Positions 1 through 12,454 of a stretch of 64,000 nt of DNA are shown here, in pieces; the first letter of the stretch is position 1; the number at the start of each line of letters is the position of its first letter. Both the position numbers and the translations under genes were made by a program. Under the pieces are notes generated by a model that saw only the letters and a program-made list of their open reading frames with translations, was not told the DNA's origin and made no database searches. This DNA comes from Riptortus pedestris (Eukaryota; Arthropoda; Insecta; Hemiptera; Alydidae), in NCBI GenBank assembly GCA_019009955.1, contig CM032230.1, positions 62,001 through 126,000 of the forward strand. The letters are read 5' to 3'.

Positions 1-110
1 ACCGACACAAATTTGAATAGCCCCATTCGGTTTTCTGAGAACGACACAAGGTGTTACCCATTACGATAAATCTACTTCTTCAATGACATTATTAGCTGTA
101 CAGAAAAGTC
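1..110 (-). pseudogene. Ty3/gypsy protease/reverse transcriptase fragment, copy 1
   Basis: The minus strand reads EEVDLS, stop, WVTPCVVLRKPNGAI, the start of a gypsy-type RT, cut by the window edge. Upstream coding sequence at 110-260 (DHRCCEVKIC) matches the fragment at 3030-3215 and is probably protease-derived. It is the same copy as 3821 onward. Confidence 0.6.
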
Positions 111-435
111 AAGCCTACAAATAAATTATTTGTATTAGAAAAGACATTTTCTACTTTTAACGACAAACCTTATATTAACATCACGTTTTCCTATACATAT
201 CTTAACCTCACAACACCTATGATCTCCCAAAAATCTGAACTACTAAACATCTGATCTACAACACTACATTGCTAAAAGTATAAGCATCAAGTAACATGTA
301 AACAGACTAATATGAAGTGGGCAGGGAAGCGGCAGATCTGATAGATCAAAGAAGTATCCCCACACCTCCCTACGCTCAATGGTGCCAACCTACCACTCAT
401 TTAGAATATAAATCCTTTAATACATTATATTATAG

Positions 436-989
436 TGTTACGAAAATTAAATACATGAAGGATTAGCAGAAAGAGTCGCGCATTTGGGAGGTGCGAGGGA
501 GATGAAAGGGAGCCAGCCGAGGGATGGCTGACGCCAGTAGGGTCTAGTCTAATTAGTCCAGTACCTTCGAGATGCCTTTGATGTTGTCTACCTCTATTTA
601 AGCACGTGCAAATTGGCCGACAGTCAGTTATCTCTCAGTTGTCATCATGTGTGTTTAGTGCTACAGTGCGACTTAGTGCAGTGCGGTAAAGTGATTTTAT
701 GTGAAGAACAGTGTTGTGCCGTGAATGTAACAGTTTAGTGCCGTGTTTAAGACAGTGCAGTGCCGCGGAGTAAAGGACAGTGCAGTGCCGCCTTTTTGAG
801 AATTTCAGTGACCGTGAGTGAATTATTGGACTGTGAAATCTGAAGAACAGTGACACTATCAGTGCATACTGTGAGTAGTGATTAAGAATAATTAACCAAG
901 TTATTGTGCATTGTTAAATAAATTGAGCAGTAAAAACTGTGAAACTTGTGTGCGTTTAATTTTGCAATCCAAAAAAACTCTTATTAACA
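436..989 (+). mobile_element. LTR-like promoter unit, copy 1
   Basis: Begins TGTTACGAAA and ends TTATTAACA. It contains a TATA-like TATTTAAG (595-602), an arthropod initiator TCAGTT 29 bp downstream (624-629), short CAGTGCAGTGCC repeats and an AATAAA (about 916). This layout suggests a solo LTR. I see no target-site duplication, and the nearby gypsy RT is on the opposite strand, so the parent element is uncertain. Confidence 0.55.
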
Positions 990-1239
990 ATGCTTATTAC
1001 TGGTTTTTGTAATAAAAACATAACAATATTAACAAATCTGATTACATTATCTTCACAATACTAAAACTGATTGTTCAAATAATTTTCACATTATAATTAA
1101 ATAAAGTATTAAATACACTCAGGGGCAAACTGTTGTTTCTCATGAATTAATGTCTGAGAGAAGAGAAACGGATGTGGTACAATATACTGTACTGGGTGCA
1201 ATCTGTTACTGGCATTAAAAAATAACATTGATTTGAATT

Positions 1240-2332
1240 ATTAAGAATAAAATATTAACATAATTTGAATCAATTTATCCTAAGGTGAGGTACCTGGTTG
1301 TTCATATTGGAAAGAATTGTTGAGCATATCAATATTTCTATGCAAACTACTTGCTTCATACATTTTAATACAAAAAATGTATAAAACCAGTTACTCTAAA
1401 TAACAAATTAAACAACTTTTGTTATGTGCACGTTTGCCGAAAAATGAATAGAAAATGAAATATCACGATTTTTTATTTCATGTCTACCTTATAAATCCCA
1501 TTCCCGTTCGAACCTAAAAATTTTAATATAGCTTATAATCATGGTCGAATCAATGCTAATTCACATACCGAGTTTTGTCAAGTTTGGTTCAATCGTTAGT
1601 GCCCAGTAAAATTGTTGGCTCCCCCTTTAGTTTTTCGTGTATATCTCGTTTATACTTTGTTATATGACAAAAGTGAATATAACAAAATAAACAACTTTTG
1701 TCATGTGCATATTTGTCGAAAAACCAATAGGAAATGAAATATCGCTGTTTTTAATTTCATGACCCCCTTACAACCTCCACTCTTGCTCCACTCTAGAAAT
1801 GTTGGTATGGCTTATTATAATGAAGGCGTTAGTGCTAATACACATACAGAGTTTTATTTACTTCGGTTGAGTCTTTTGTGCCAAATAAAATTGTTCACTT
1901 CCGCTATATATTTCAGCGTATATCTCGTTTATAATTCGGTAAACGAAAAAAGTGTATATAATAAAAGTTACTCTAAATAACAAAATAAAAAACTTTTGTA
2001 ATGTTCATATTTGCCAAAAAACCAATAGGAAACGAAATATCGCTATTTTTAATTTCAGTCCTCCCCAGCAACCCGCCCCCACTCCTGTTCGTCTCAGAGA
2101 ATTTTTATATAGCCTAAAGCCTAAGTTGGGTTAGTAGAAATACTCATACCAAGTTTCATAAAATTCGGTTCAGCCAATTATGCGTGAAAGGGTAACAAAC
2201 AAACAAAGAAAGAAAATGCAGTTATGGAGTCTATGACATATGCGACGAAAAAGTATCATGAAATTTCGAGAAAAAAAACCAATGTACAGACAGAGGTTAC
2301 AATTTTATATTTTAGGTTACGATTTACAATTT

Positions 2333-2335
<3 letters not shown>
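1240..2335 (+). mobile_element. LINE/SINE-like interspersed repeat with internal tandem units
   Basis: Homologous to 5045-6085 and 52870-53935, and inverted at 16045-16550. Three internal units of about 270 bp start GTATATCTCGTTTATA. The tail is GGTTCAGCC, then (CAAA)n, then ACAGACAGAGGTTACAA, then (TA)n. This type of tail is common in non-autonomous insect retroelements. No coding capacity seen. Confidence 0.65.

Positions 2336-2370
<35 letters not shown>
2335..2370. repeat. (TA)n microsatellite
   Basis: An uninterrupted TA run ending the LINE/SINE-like repeat and starting a diverged palindrome-family internal segment. Confidence 0.9.
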
Positions 2371-2374
<4 letters not shown>

Positions 2375-2680
2375 GTCTACTCTCTTATTTGTAACCACCC
2401 CTAACGCTCTAGAGGTAACAATTTTTGTCTGATGGTTACCAAAATTGATATTTAAATGGTGTATGTAAAAATGAAGATTTAAGTTCATTAACAGCTAAAA
2501 TCGGGTCAGTGGAAGGGGAGAAAATTCAAAATATCTCCATTGTTATACATTGGATCGAAAGACCTTATAGACACAATCTTGTTGCAAATGTGATGTTCTA
2601 TAAATGTGACGTTGTAATATACATGTTTTCTCTAAATTGAATATCAACGAGATATTTCCGTATTTTAGTCTCCTGTGTAT
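2371..2680 (+). mobile_element. Palindrome-family internal fragment, diverged
   Basis: Reads GTCTGT..., then TTTTTGTCTGATGGTTACC, AAATATCTCC and GAGATATTTCCG, in the order seen in the fuller copies (for example 33270-33560). Both ends are missing. 2680-3000 holds nothing I recognise. Confidence 0.55.
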
Positions 2681-2999
2681 GTAATTTTTTTTATAACATA
2701 ATGGACCATATAATTCATAACCTTAGAATGTATTCTGTCTTCCAAATCATGTATGAATAAAAGTTCCTTTCCCTTGATGCGCTATAAAGCCTAATGGTGA
2801 CAGCTGTTTTAGGTATGTCATAACTGCTATTAAAAATACGTTTTCATAAGTCTCGATTGTAAACTGTATATTCATATTGGTGCATAGTGTGTTCAGTAAA
2901 GTATACCATACATTAACGGAGCAGAATTAATGAATACCAGAAATAACTGGATGCACCTCCGCTGCGTTCATAGTTTTAAATTATTTATTTATGATAATT

Positions 3000-3910
3000 A
3001 AATAAATTCACATTCCTGAAAATAACATTGAATTGCTAAAAGTATAAGCATTAAGTAATATGTAAACTGTTGTGTTTATAAATAATTTATTTGTATTAGA
3101 ATAGACACTCTCTACTTTTAACAACAAACCATATATACTATCATCACGTTTTCTCATACATATCTTAACCTCACAACACCTATGATCTCCCAAACGTAAC
3201 TACAAAACATCTGATCTGTTCTATCTGTGAATATAGTTTTTCTGTGGATGTAGGTGTTTTTGATGCAACGCAATAGGTCGATCCTGACCAACAGGATGCC
3301 TATGAAATATTGCACACCCTAAACCTATTGAAGATGCGTCAGCTGCAATAACAATTGATATCTCATCTGAATATGACACTAACACTGCGGCAGATACAAG
3401 ACAGTTTTTTTATTTCTTTTACCGCATTCTCACAATCTTGATTTCATTCCCAAAGAATCCTTTTCTTTCTAAGAGCATTTAGGGCTGAGCAAATGTGAGC
3501 AAAATTAAGTATAAATTTGTTGTAAAAGTTAACCATACCTATGAAAGATTCTAATTATTTAAAGTCTTTTGGTGATGGCATATTTACGATTGGTTTTGGA
3601 GCTACTCCAAAGCATAGACGTTTATACCTCATTAATCCAAAAATTGTGTTGATAACCAAGAGTTTTTAGAATCGTCTTCAAATGGAATAAATAAATAAGC
3701 ATCAGTTAAATCGAAAGTAGTATACTTCTGACCTCCATTTAATTTGTGAAACAACTCTTCTTTTGTTGGTAATGGAAATTTTTGAACTTCTAAAGCCTGA
3801 TTAAGTCCTGTGGAAAAACCAGCACAAATTCGAATAGCCCCATTCGGTTTTCTGAGAACGACACAAGGTGTTACCCATTACGATAAATCTACTTCTTCAA
3901 TAACATTATT
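3000..3910 (-). pseudogene. Ty3/gypsy pol remnant (protease, RT, RNase H pieces)
   Basis: The minus strand shows RKPNGAIRICAGFSTGLNQA, then FPLPTKEELFHKLNGG and FDLTDAYLFIPFEDDSKN. Further on come FIGMVNFYNKF and VIAADASSIGLGCAIF, the RT thumb and RNase H start. Stops, frameshifts and a large deletion after the RT palm make it inactive. The catalytic YxDD region is absent. 3030-3215 repeats the protease-side fragment. Confidence 0.75.
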
Positions 3911-5594
3911 AGCTGTACAGAAAAGTCTAGCCTAAAAATAAATTATTTGTATTAGAAAAGACACTTTCTACTTTTAACGACAAACCTTATATTAACATCA
4001 CGTTTTCCTATACATATCTTAACCTCACAACACCTATGATCTCCCAAAAATCTGAACTACTAAACATCTGATCTACAACACTACATTGCTAAAAGTATAA
4101 GCATCAAGTAACATGTAAACAGACTAATATGAAGTGGGCAGGGAAGCGGCAGATCTGATAGATCAAAGAAGTATCCCCACACCTCCCTACGCTCAATGGT
4201 GCCAACCTACCACTCATTTAGAATATAAATCCTTTAATACATTATATTATAGTGTTACGAAAATTAAATACATGAAGGATTAGCAGAAAGAGTCGCGCAT
4301 TTGGGAGGTGCGAGGGAGATGAAAGGGAGCCAGCCGAGGGATGGCTGACGCCAGTAGGGTCTAGTCTAATTAGTCCAGTACCTTCGAGATGCCTTTGATG
4401 TTGTCTACCTCTATTTAAGCACGTGCAAATTGGCCGACAGTCAGTTATCTCTCAGTTGTCATCATGTGCGTTTAGTGCTACAGTGCGGTAAAGTGATTTT
4501 ATGTGAAGAACAGTGTTGTGCCGTGAATGTAACAGTTTAGTGCCGTGTTTAAGACAGTGCAGTGCCGCAAAGTAAAGGACAGTGCAGTGCCGCCTTTTTG
4601 TGTACTTCAGTGACCGTGAGTGAATTATTGGACTGTGAAATCTGAAGAACAGTGACACTATCAGTGCATACTGTGAGTAGTGATTAAGAATAATTAACCA
4701 AGTTATTGTGCATTGTTAAATAAATTGAGCAGTGATAAAAACTGTGAAACTTGTGTGCGTTTAATTTTGCAATCCAAAAAAACTCTTATTAACAATGCTT
4801 ATTACTGGTTTTTGTAATAAAAACATAACAATATTAACAAATCTGATTACATTATCTTCACAATACTAAAACTGATTGTTCAAATAATTTTCACATTATA
4901 ATTAAATAAAGTATTAAATACACTCAGGGGCAAACTGTTGTTTCTCATGAATTAATGTCTGAGAGAAGAGAAACGGATGTGGTACAATATACTGTACTGG
5001 GTGCAATCTGTTACTGGCATTAAAAAATAACATTGATTTGAATTATTAAGAATAAAATATTAACATAATTTGAATCAATTTATCCTAAGGTGAGGTACCT
5101 GGTTGTTCATATTGGAAAGAATTGTTGAGCATATCAATATTTCTATGCAAACTACTTGCTTCATACATTTTAATACAAAAAATGTATAAAACCAGTTACT
5201 CTAAATAACAAATTAAACAACTTTTGTTATGTGCACGTTTGCCGAAAAATGAATAGAAAATGAAATATCACGATTTTTTATTTCATGACTTCCTCATAAA
5301 TCCCATTCCCGTTCGAACCTAAAAATTTTAATATAGCTTATAATCATGGTCGAATCAATGCTAATTCACATACCGAGTTTTGTCAAGTTTGGTTCAATCG
5401 TTAGTGCCCAGTAAAATTGTTGGCTCCCCCTTTAGTTTTTCGTGTATATCTCGTTTATACTTTGTTATATGACAAAAGTGAATATAACAAAATAAACAAC
5501 TTTTGTCATGTGCATATTTGTCGAAAAACCAATAGGAAATGAAATATCGCTGTTTTTAATTTCATGACCCCCTTACAACCTCCACTCTTGCTCA
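3821..5594. repeat. Segmental tandem duplication, right copy
   Basis: Pairs with 1-1790. Beyond 5594 the two copies continue into the same repeat but diverge abruptly (ATCCCTACAAATG versus CACTCTAGAAATG). Confidence 0.9.
4253..4794 (+). mobile_element. LTR-like promoter unit, copy 2
   Basis: Same unit as 436-989, with TATTTAAG at 4412-4419 and TCAGTT at 4441-4446 (same 29-bp spacing). Lost ACTTAGTGCAGTGCG near the start of the CAGTGC repeats. Confidence 0.55.
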
Positions 5595-6085
5595 TCCCTA
5601 CAAATGTTGGTACAGCTTATTATCATGGAGGAGTTAGTGATAATTCACATACAGAGTTTTGTTTAGTTCGGTTTAGGTTTTTGAGCCAAATAAAATTTTT
5701 GACTCCCGTTATAGTTTTTAGCGTATAACTCATTTATACTTCGGTAAAAGGTCAAAAGTGTATGTAACCAAAGTTACTCTAAATAATAAAATAAACAACT
5801 TTTGATATGTGCATGTTTGCCTGAAAAGCAATATGAAATGAAATATCGCTATTTTTAATTTCAGGCCTCCCTTATAACCCCCACTCCTGTTCATCTCATC
5901 TTAAGTTTAGGTTTAGTAGTAATATACATACCAAGTTTCATATAACTCAGTTCAGCTGTTTATGTTTGAAAAGGTAACAAACAAACAGACACCAAAGCCA
6001 CAAATTGCAGATATTGTGTCTATGGCATGTGAAATGAAAAAGTATCGTGAAATTTTGAGAAAAATTCAATATACAGACAGAGGTT
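5045..6085 (+). mobile_element. LINE/SINE-like interspersed repeat, copy 2
   Basis: As 1240-2335, ending GACAGAGGTTACAATTA and running into a long TA tract. Confidence 0.65.
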
Positions 6086-6087
6086 AC

Positions 6088-6090
<3 letters not shown>

Positions 6091-6163
<73 letters not shown>
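6091..6163. repeat. (TA)n microsatellite
   Basis: About 36 TA units. Followed by TACAGGGTGACACCACCTTA, which may start another element; 6170-6790 is otherwise unrecognised AT-rich sequence. Confidence 0.9.
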
Positions 6164-6165
<2 letters not shown>

Positions 6166-6792
6166 GGTGACACCACCTTAAAATCTCCAATTATTTTAAT
6201 ACAAAGCTGCTGAGACTTAGTGCGCCTTAATTGGGACCCCTCAAGAATCCTTTCAGTCCATATTCAAACTCGTAACCTTCTCTAGTATTTCTTCAGCGAC
6301 CATAACTTTGGATCTTATTCTTGTAGAAAATCAAATTCTAAAACGAATTTATATCGGTGAAATTTTCGATTTGATGCATGCTTCAGGACATAAATGCACA
6401 TATCTTTATTTCAGGAATAGCACATTTTATTGAAAAATGATGGGACATAAAATTTGTAGTCAACAAAATTATATTTGAAAGAAGTCTATGGGAAAAGGAA
6501 TGGATTCTGAAATTTAAAAAAACGTATTTAAAAGAAAAAGTATTCTTAATGAATCCCGAAAAATGTTTACTTCTAAACAGAAAATAACAAATAACGTTCT
6601 TAGAATTAATTTATTTTAAATTAAGTATGCAGTAATTATTTGTAAAAGGAATAAATTTTTCCAAATGCACAGTTTTATGTAAAAATAAAAAAAAATAAAA
6701 TAAAAAAAAAACGGTGCAATATCTTCCAGGGAAGATAAAATATTTTTAGATAAAACATTAAATTAAACCTCTTAAACTAAACATTTTGTAAA

Positions 6793-7330
6793 CAAAAAAG
6801 TCTGTCATGCAGGGGCTGTATAAATTAAGCAGATTTCCCACATTCTGGCATGCTACACTACTGATGTCATCTCACAGTATATTCTCTATAGACCAACTAT
6901 ACATTTTCGAGTCAAGTGATGTCATCACATTATGTATTTGCATGTACCTCAAACGGGAAAATTTCAATGAAAACAATATTTGGCATTTAAGCTAATAATA
7001 AAATGGTTCACGATAGAAAAGGTGATACATGACAAAGGTAGGAGGGAGGGTTTATTGAAGGCTGAAAAATCATTTCTAGGTTAATATTTAAGTTAGAGAA
7101 ACAATGTATTCAATAACAATTGTAGGAAATTAAATTTACAATAAGATTGGTCCTATACAATTTTTCGATCCGACATATAATAATGGAGATATTTTGAATT
7201 TTCCAAATTCCCTCGTCTAACCCATCCCCCCACTGGCCTCATTTCAGTTCAGCTTCATTTTTAGTTTTATATAAAAAATTTAAATATTGAGTTTGGTAAT
7301 AAACTATCAAAAACGACTACCAGTAGAGTG
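6793..7330 (-). mobile_element. Palindrome-family copy, inverted and truncated
   Basis: Starts AAAGTCTGTCATGCAGGGGC and GCAGATTTCCC, which is the reverse complement of the family's right end. Includes the CCCCTCTCTAACC-like and TTGCAATAAGATTGG-like internal blocks, then ends before the (TA)n slot. Confidence 0.6.
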
Positions 7331-7454
7331 CTAACTGATGCACACACGCACAATTTGAGGTCTAAAATGAAAGTGATTCACCTAGAGTGATTAGCTAAAT
7401 ATGGCAAAGGCGATGTTGAGCATATTTGGGACGAAAAGGCTTAAGTGGCGGCAG

Positions 7455-8558
7455 TGTTGCAAAAACTAGTACTTGAAAAAGTACACAGAGTTAATCTGTA
7501 TTTAAGAAGTACAATGTAGATGAAAGGAACCGACCAATGGAAAGACCAGGACCCTTAGTGACAAAGAATATTCTCGGTGGTACCTGTCTGAGATCTGGGC
7601 CCTTCCTTTTGATCTCACAGCCCGTCTATAAAGGCCGATCAGCTCGCCCGACAGTTTAGTTTGTTCTCAGTTCTGTTCAAGTGAATAAGAGTCAGTTCAG
7701 TGCAGCTTTAGTGAGTAATGCATTTTAGTTTCAGTGCGGTGACGTGTTTTTGTGAAGAACAGTGTAGTGCCGTGTTCTTTGTGAAGATAAGTGCAGTGCC
7801 TTGTTCTTTGTGAAGATTAGTGCAGTGCCTGTTTATATAAAGAACAGTGCAGTGCCGGGTTCTTTGTGAAGATTAGTGCAGTGTCATGTTCTTTGTGAAG
7901 ATTAGTGCAGTGTCCATATAAAGAACAGTGCAGTGCCTTGTTCTTTGTGAAGATTAGTGCAGTGCCGTGTTCTTTGTGAAGATGCAGTGCCGGGTTCTTT
8001 GTGAAGATTAGTGCAGTGTCATGTTCTTTGTGAAGATTAGTGCAGTGTCGTGTTCTTTGTGAAGATTAGTGCAGTGTCGTGTGTTTATATAAAGAACAGT
8101 ACAGTGCCTTGTTCTTTGTGAAGATTAGTGCAGTGCCGTGTTTATGTAAAGAACAGTGCAGTGCCGTGTGTTTATATTAAGAACAGTACAGTGCCATGTT
8201 CTTTGTGAAGATTAGTGCAGTGCCGTGTTTATGTAAAGAACAGAGCAGTGCCTGTTTATATAAAGAACAGTACAGTGCCGTGTTCTTTGTGAAGATTAGT
8301 GCAGTGCCGTGTTTTATATAAAGAACAGTACAGTGCCGTGTTCTTTGTGAAGATTAGTGCAGTGCCGTGTCTTTGTGAACCTCAGTGAATGTGAGTTATT
8401 GTACTGCACAATAAGAAGTGAAGTGCATACTGTGAGTAATAGTTAAATATAATTTACCAAGTGTGTAGTGCATTGTCAAATAAATTGTGCAGTGTTAAAA
8501 ACTTTAAAGCTTGTGTGTTTAATTTTGCAATCCAAAAACTCTAATGAATAAAACAACA
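7455..8558 (+). mobile_element. LTR-like promoter unit, expanded relative
   Basis: Begins TGTTGCAAAA and ends near AAACAACA. TATAAA at 7627-7632, then CAGTTT and TCAGTT. The downstream part matches the other two LTR-like units (TCAAATAAATTG, TTTAATTTTGCAATCCAAAA). It is about twice as long because the CAGTGC segment has become a minisatellite. Confidence 0.5.
7740..8375 (+). repeat. Minisatellite of alternating 28-29-bp units
   Basis: Two alternating unit types, TTCTTTGTGAAGATTAGTGC and TTTATATAAAGAACAGT, both ending CAGTGCC; about 20 copies. Confidence 0.9.
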
Positions 8559-8565
8559 ATATATA

Positions 8566-8568
<3 letters not shown>

Positions 8569-8611
<43 letters not shown>

Positions 8612-8720
8612 TATATATATATGTATATTTGAACGAAGCTCATTTTCTGGCTAGTATTAATGGACATTTGAAGGTAAGTTTTGAAAATGGCATCATGAGT
8701 ACATGCTCAATAGTTGATTA
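8569..8720 (-). mobile_element. Palindrome-family left-end fragment plus (TA)n, diverged
   Basis: A TA tract at 8569-8625, then TTGAACGAAGCTCATTTTCT, AATGGACATTTGAAGG and ATGAGTACATGCTCAATAGT, the inverted left end of the family. 8720-8970 is unremarkable. Confidence 0.5.
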
Positions 8721-8971
8721 TACTTCAAGGATACCTGATAATATATATGAGAGAATATTCCAACAATTTAGAAGTAAATCAATTTGTTTGAAACTTTAGT
8801 GTGAGCAGTTTACTTGTCTAACAGTGAATAACAAATACTTTATTATAATATAAAGAAGCTATTGATTAATGGATGGCAATTAATTCAGTTACTTAAAAAA
8901 AAAATTATTTGAATAACAACCATCAATTTTCTATGTTTATTTATTATTATTTTGCTTTAAACTTAGTGGAT

Positions 8972-9000
8972 TTTATTAAAAATAATCACTTTGTTTTATT
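8972..9000 (-). promoter_or_regulatory. Candidate polyadenylation signals
   Basis: AATAAA on the minus strand at 9000-8995, with a second at 8977-8972, about 150 nt past the stop codon. AT-rich sequence makes chance matches likely. Confidence 0.35.
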
Positions 9001-9147
9001 AATTTGGGTTGTACAAATATTGTTTTTTGTTGATAATGTTTTTGAAGTCTCATTTCGATTAGTGGCTCAAGATCAATACATTTACAAAGAGAGGTAAATA
9101 TAAGAAAGTTACAAACGTCTAGCAAAATTGTTGGCCATCCCTGGTTT

Positions 9148-9207
9148 TCAAACATGTAAATCCATGTCTTCATCACTCGAGTATGAAGGAGACTCCTCTT
9201 TGATAGC
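9148..9207 (-). CDS. Exon 20: terminal exon with a final IKEE
   Basis: Acceptor GTTTCAG, phase 0. It encodes AIKEESPSYSSDEDMDLHV, then TGA at 9150-9148. IKEES followed by SP and acidic residues again fits an extended sumoylation consensus. That the only stop-containing exon repeats the theme supports it as the true 3' end. Confidence 0.62.
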   Translation of the reverse strand, partial: AIKEESPSYSSDEDMDLHV

Positions 9208-11200
9208 CTGAAACACTAAAAAACATAAAAATAAAGAGATAAAATAAATGAAAAAGTTGTAAATATAAAACATTAGAGAGTTCTACATATAAATTAATCA
9301 GTGATGGGATTAACTGATGGCTGTACTCATGGGGAAAAGTGTCCACAAATTCAAGTCCATCACTTTCGGAGTCTGTTTCTAATCTTACAGCAGAGTTCCC
9401 TTCCATGTTTCCTCCTCCCGCTGAAATTTATTAAATGAACTCATTAAACAGAATCAATGGCATGAAAATACCAGCTCAAACACATGAACGCATACTGCAT
9501 AGATTTGGTGGAAGTAGAAAAGAAAAAATCGGAAACGAAATTTTGGCTTTCATCTCCGAACTGCAGATGCAGGATGCGGTTTGGAAGCAAACCAGGCCCA
9601 TATAACAGGAAAAATTGAGAAGCTCTCAGACATGTTGGAGCAGCTGCAGGCGGGGCACACAGAGAGGGAGGAACAGACGAATGAAGATCCGGCCCACTTT
9701 AAGGAATCAAAGGACATCAGGATCACACAAGACGGTACAATGGTAATCAAGGTAGTCACACGGTAAATAAATCGGTAGAAAAAATAAAGATGAGTACAAG
9801 CAGTGACAAGCTGACAATAGCAGAATTAAAAAGAAGACCTAGGGTCGTCGTAGTCAGAGTAAAGTAACAAATATAAGCGTTGGAGTTATGATCCGGGCTC
9901 TGTTCAAAAGAGATCCTAAAGATAAAGTAATGGCCCAATGGGTAATGGAAGTCAGCCCAGATACCAGAAAGGCATTGCTAAATGGCAAGGTAAGGGTGGG
10001 GCTTCTCAGCATTGCATGCCATGACTACAATGAGCACTGGAGTGAAAAGTTCGTGCACATAGGGAGGAAACGTACAAGTACCAAAGACATATATGCATGG
10101 TTTGGATCGGAGAACAGCAATGGGAACTATCCTAATAAAATTAAGAACCTAAAGGGCCTGAGCTGGAAGAGAAGGAAGACTGACCATCCAGCCTTCGACA
10201 GGATGTGCCCTTCTTACACGTAGTTAATTATAGGTAGAATAGAGGTCACCAAACAGGAAGAATAGGGGGGCCCCAAGAGACAGGGAAAATTTCCTAAGGG
10301 TTATATAAATCTGGGACAACAGAAAATAGCCGCCGAGGAGATATGGAGGGAGCTGAAAGGAGGAGACAAAGTCATTACCTTACAAGAAGCCCCAACAAGC
10401 AGCCCTTCCAACCATATCGCAGCATGTTTGTCGTGGAAGCCAGGAGGAAAGGTGTCGGCCCCTGTACAAGCCTCGTCCGTGGGAAAGGGCCGTGCACTTG
10501 CTGCTAGGTAAAGCCATGAGACCCACACCTCTCCATGTAGCAAGTCTCATTAAAGTGATACAGAAGAATGTTGTGTTGGGGTTCGTCAGTAACAGATGGA
10601 ACACTGCCTCCAGCAGGAACTACAGATTTTAAATGACAGAAATTCCCAAGGGATTTTCAGTAGCGTAGCAGAGGAGTGTGTGCCCTTCCATTGTCAAGGG
10701 GGAACATCACAACTCTCTGCTTTTCCAATTCTCAATTTTTATCTTGAATTAAACTGATCATGATAAACATAAACTAACTGAACAGTACGGTTCATTGCCA
10801 AATGTACATATCAAAATTGATCACTTGATTGTACAGAACGAATTCAAAATGGACAGTGCCCTTGATTGTACAGAAAATTTTTAAATTGGACAATGCCTTT
10901 ATAAAGCCAGTAAACTGAAAGTGCATTTCAAGAAAATTCAAAATATCTGTTTTATTATATGTTGAATTGAAAAATCATATAGAACCAATCTTAATGTAAA
11001 ATTAATGTCCTATAAATTAATTTATGTACATTGTTTTTCTATCTCGAATATTAACCGCAATATTTGCCTTTTAGCAGATTTCCCTTAAGGGAAATCAGCT
11101 ATTGAGGTTGTACTCATGACGCGATTTTCGAAATTTTTCTTTAAATGTCCATTGATCCTACCCAGGAGATGACCAAAATGAGTTCCGTTCAAAACTGTGA

Positions 11201-11242
<42 letters not shown>

Positions 11243-12381
11243 CTCTGTTACCTTTCTAGCCGTCGCAATTATTGTTTAATCGTCACCAAACTCGATATTT
11301 AATCGTTTTATGTAAAAAGAAAGATCAAGTTCGTTAACGGCTGAAATCGGGCCAGGGGGAGGGGGGGTTTAGAGGGGAGGATTTTCGAAAATTCGAAATA
11401 TCTCCGTTACCATAAGTCCGATAGAAAAATTGTATAAAACCAATCTTATTGCAAATTAAATGTACTATAAATATTGCTATATACATTTATTCAATATCTT
11501 GAATATTAACCGAGATATTTGCATTTTTCAGTTTTCAGCCATCAGCAAACCGCCAATTCTACTCATGTTACATAAACAATACTCTGCTACATAATAAATC
11601 ACATTATTCGAAGTTTAAATACCAAAAATAGTATTGAAGAGACCTTCATTATACGAGATACACGCAAATATGTTCTGGTGAACCCCCCCCTTCTTAAGGT
11701 TTTGGACTACTAAAATTTGATTGATTGAGTTAACAACTATTCTGACTCATTATTAATTACAGTACGCGATATAGTAAATAGTTCTCAATAAAATTAATAT
11801 GTTATATTCTGATATATTTCAGTAATTGTTTTTCTTTCCGGTGTGAGGCGGGCAGACCCGTTTGTTTAAATTTCTAACCCAACGCTTCCTGTCTGCAGGT
11901 TATTGAAATTGGATAAAACATTTCTTATTTCCGTTTATATTTATTCACGGTGGTGTTGTGTTAGCAGTATATAGATTTATCTATTGTAAAACTTCACGAG
12001 GGAAATCTGCTTAGTTTACGCCTTGAACCTAAAATGTTTATTTCATTGATGCCATAACCAATATTTACCTGTTTCATTTGGCAATAACGATTATAAACAT
12101 CAATGACGGAACTCGGAGCATGAATAAGGGGGGGGGAGTTAAGGATAGGTATGTATACTCCAAATATCGGTAATTATGAGGCGGATGGAAAAATATTATT
12201 GATAACCTTGTTAAACTATTGATAGTGAACAATTGTTGTTTTATATTTTTTCGTGTATTTTAGCAGATTTCCCTTAAGGGAAATCAGCTATTGAGGTTGT
12301 ACTCATGACGCGATTTTCAAAAACTTTCTTCAAATGTCCATCGATCCTACCCAGGAGATGACGAAAATGAGGTCCGTTCAA

Positions 12382-12454
<73 letters not shown>

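Larger units (their letters stand above)
1..1790. repeat. Segmental tandem duplication, left copy
   Basis: Nearly identical to 3821-5594 (offset about 3.8 kb). It covers the RT fragment, the LTR-like unit and the start of a LINE/SINE-like repeat. The right copy lacks 15 bp near 676 and has 3 extra bases near 930. Confidence 0.9.

Noticed and set aside
5962..6213. Frames with long YIYIYI stretches here and at 8476, 12274, 21082, 60957 and 63090
   Set aside because: Translation of (TA)n tracts.
11073..12025. Classifying the palindrome family as a Helitron
   Set aside because: A hairpin-prone 3' tail is present, but I see neither a 5' TC nor a 3' CTRR end, and the 12-bp inverted ends argue otherwise.
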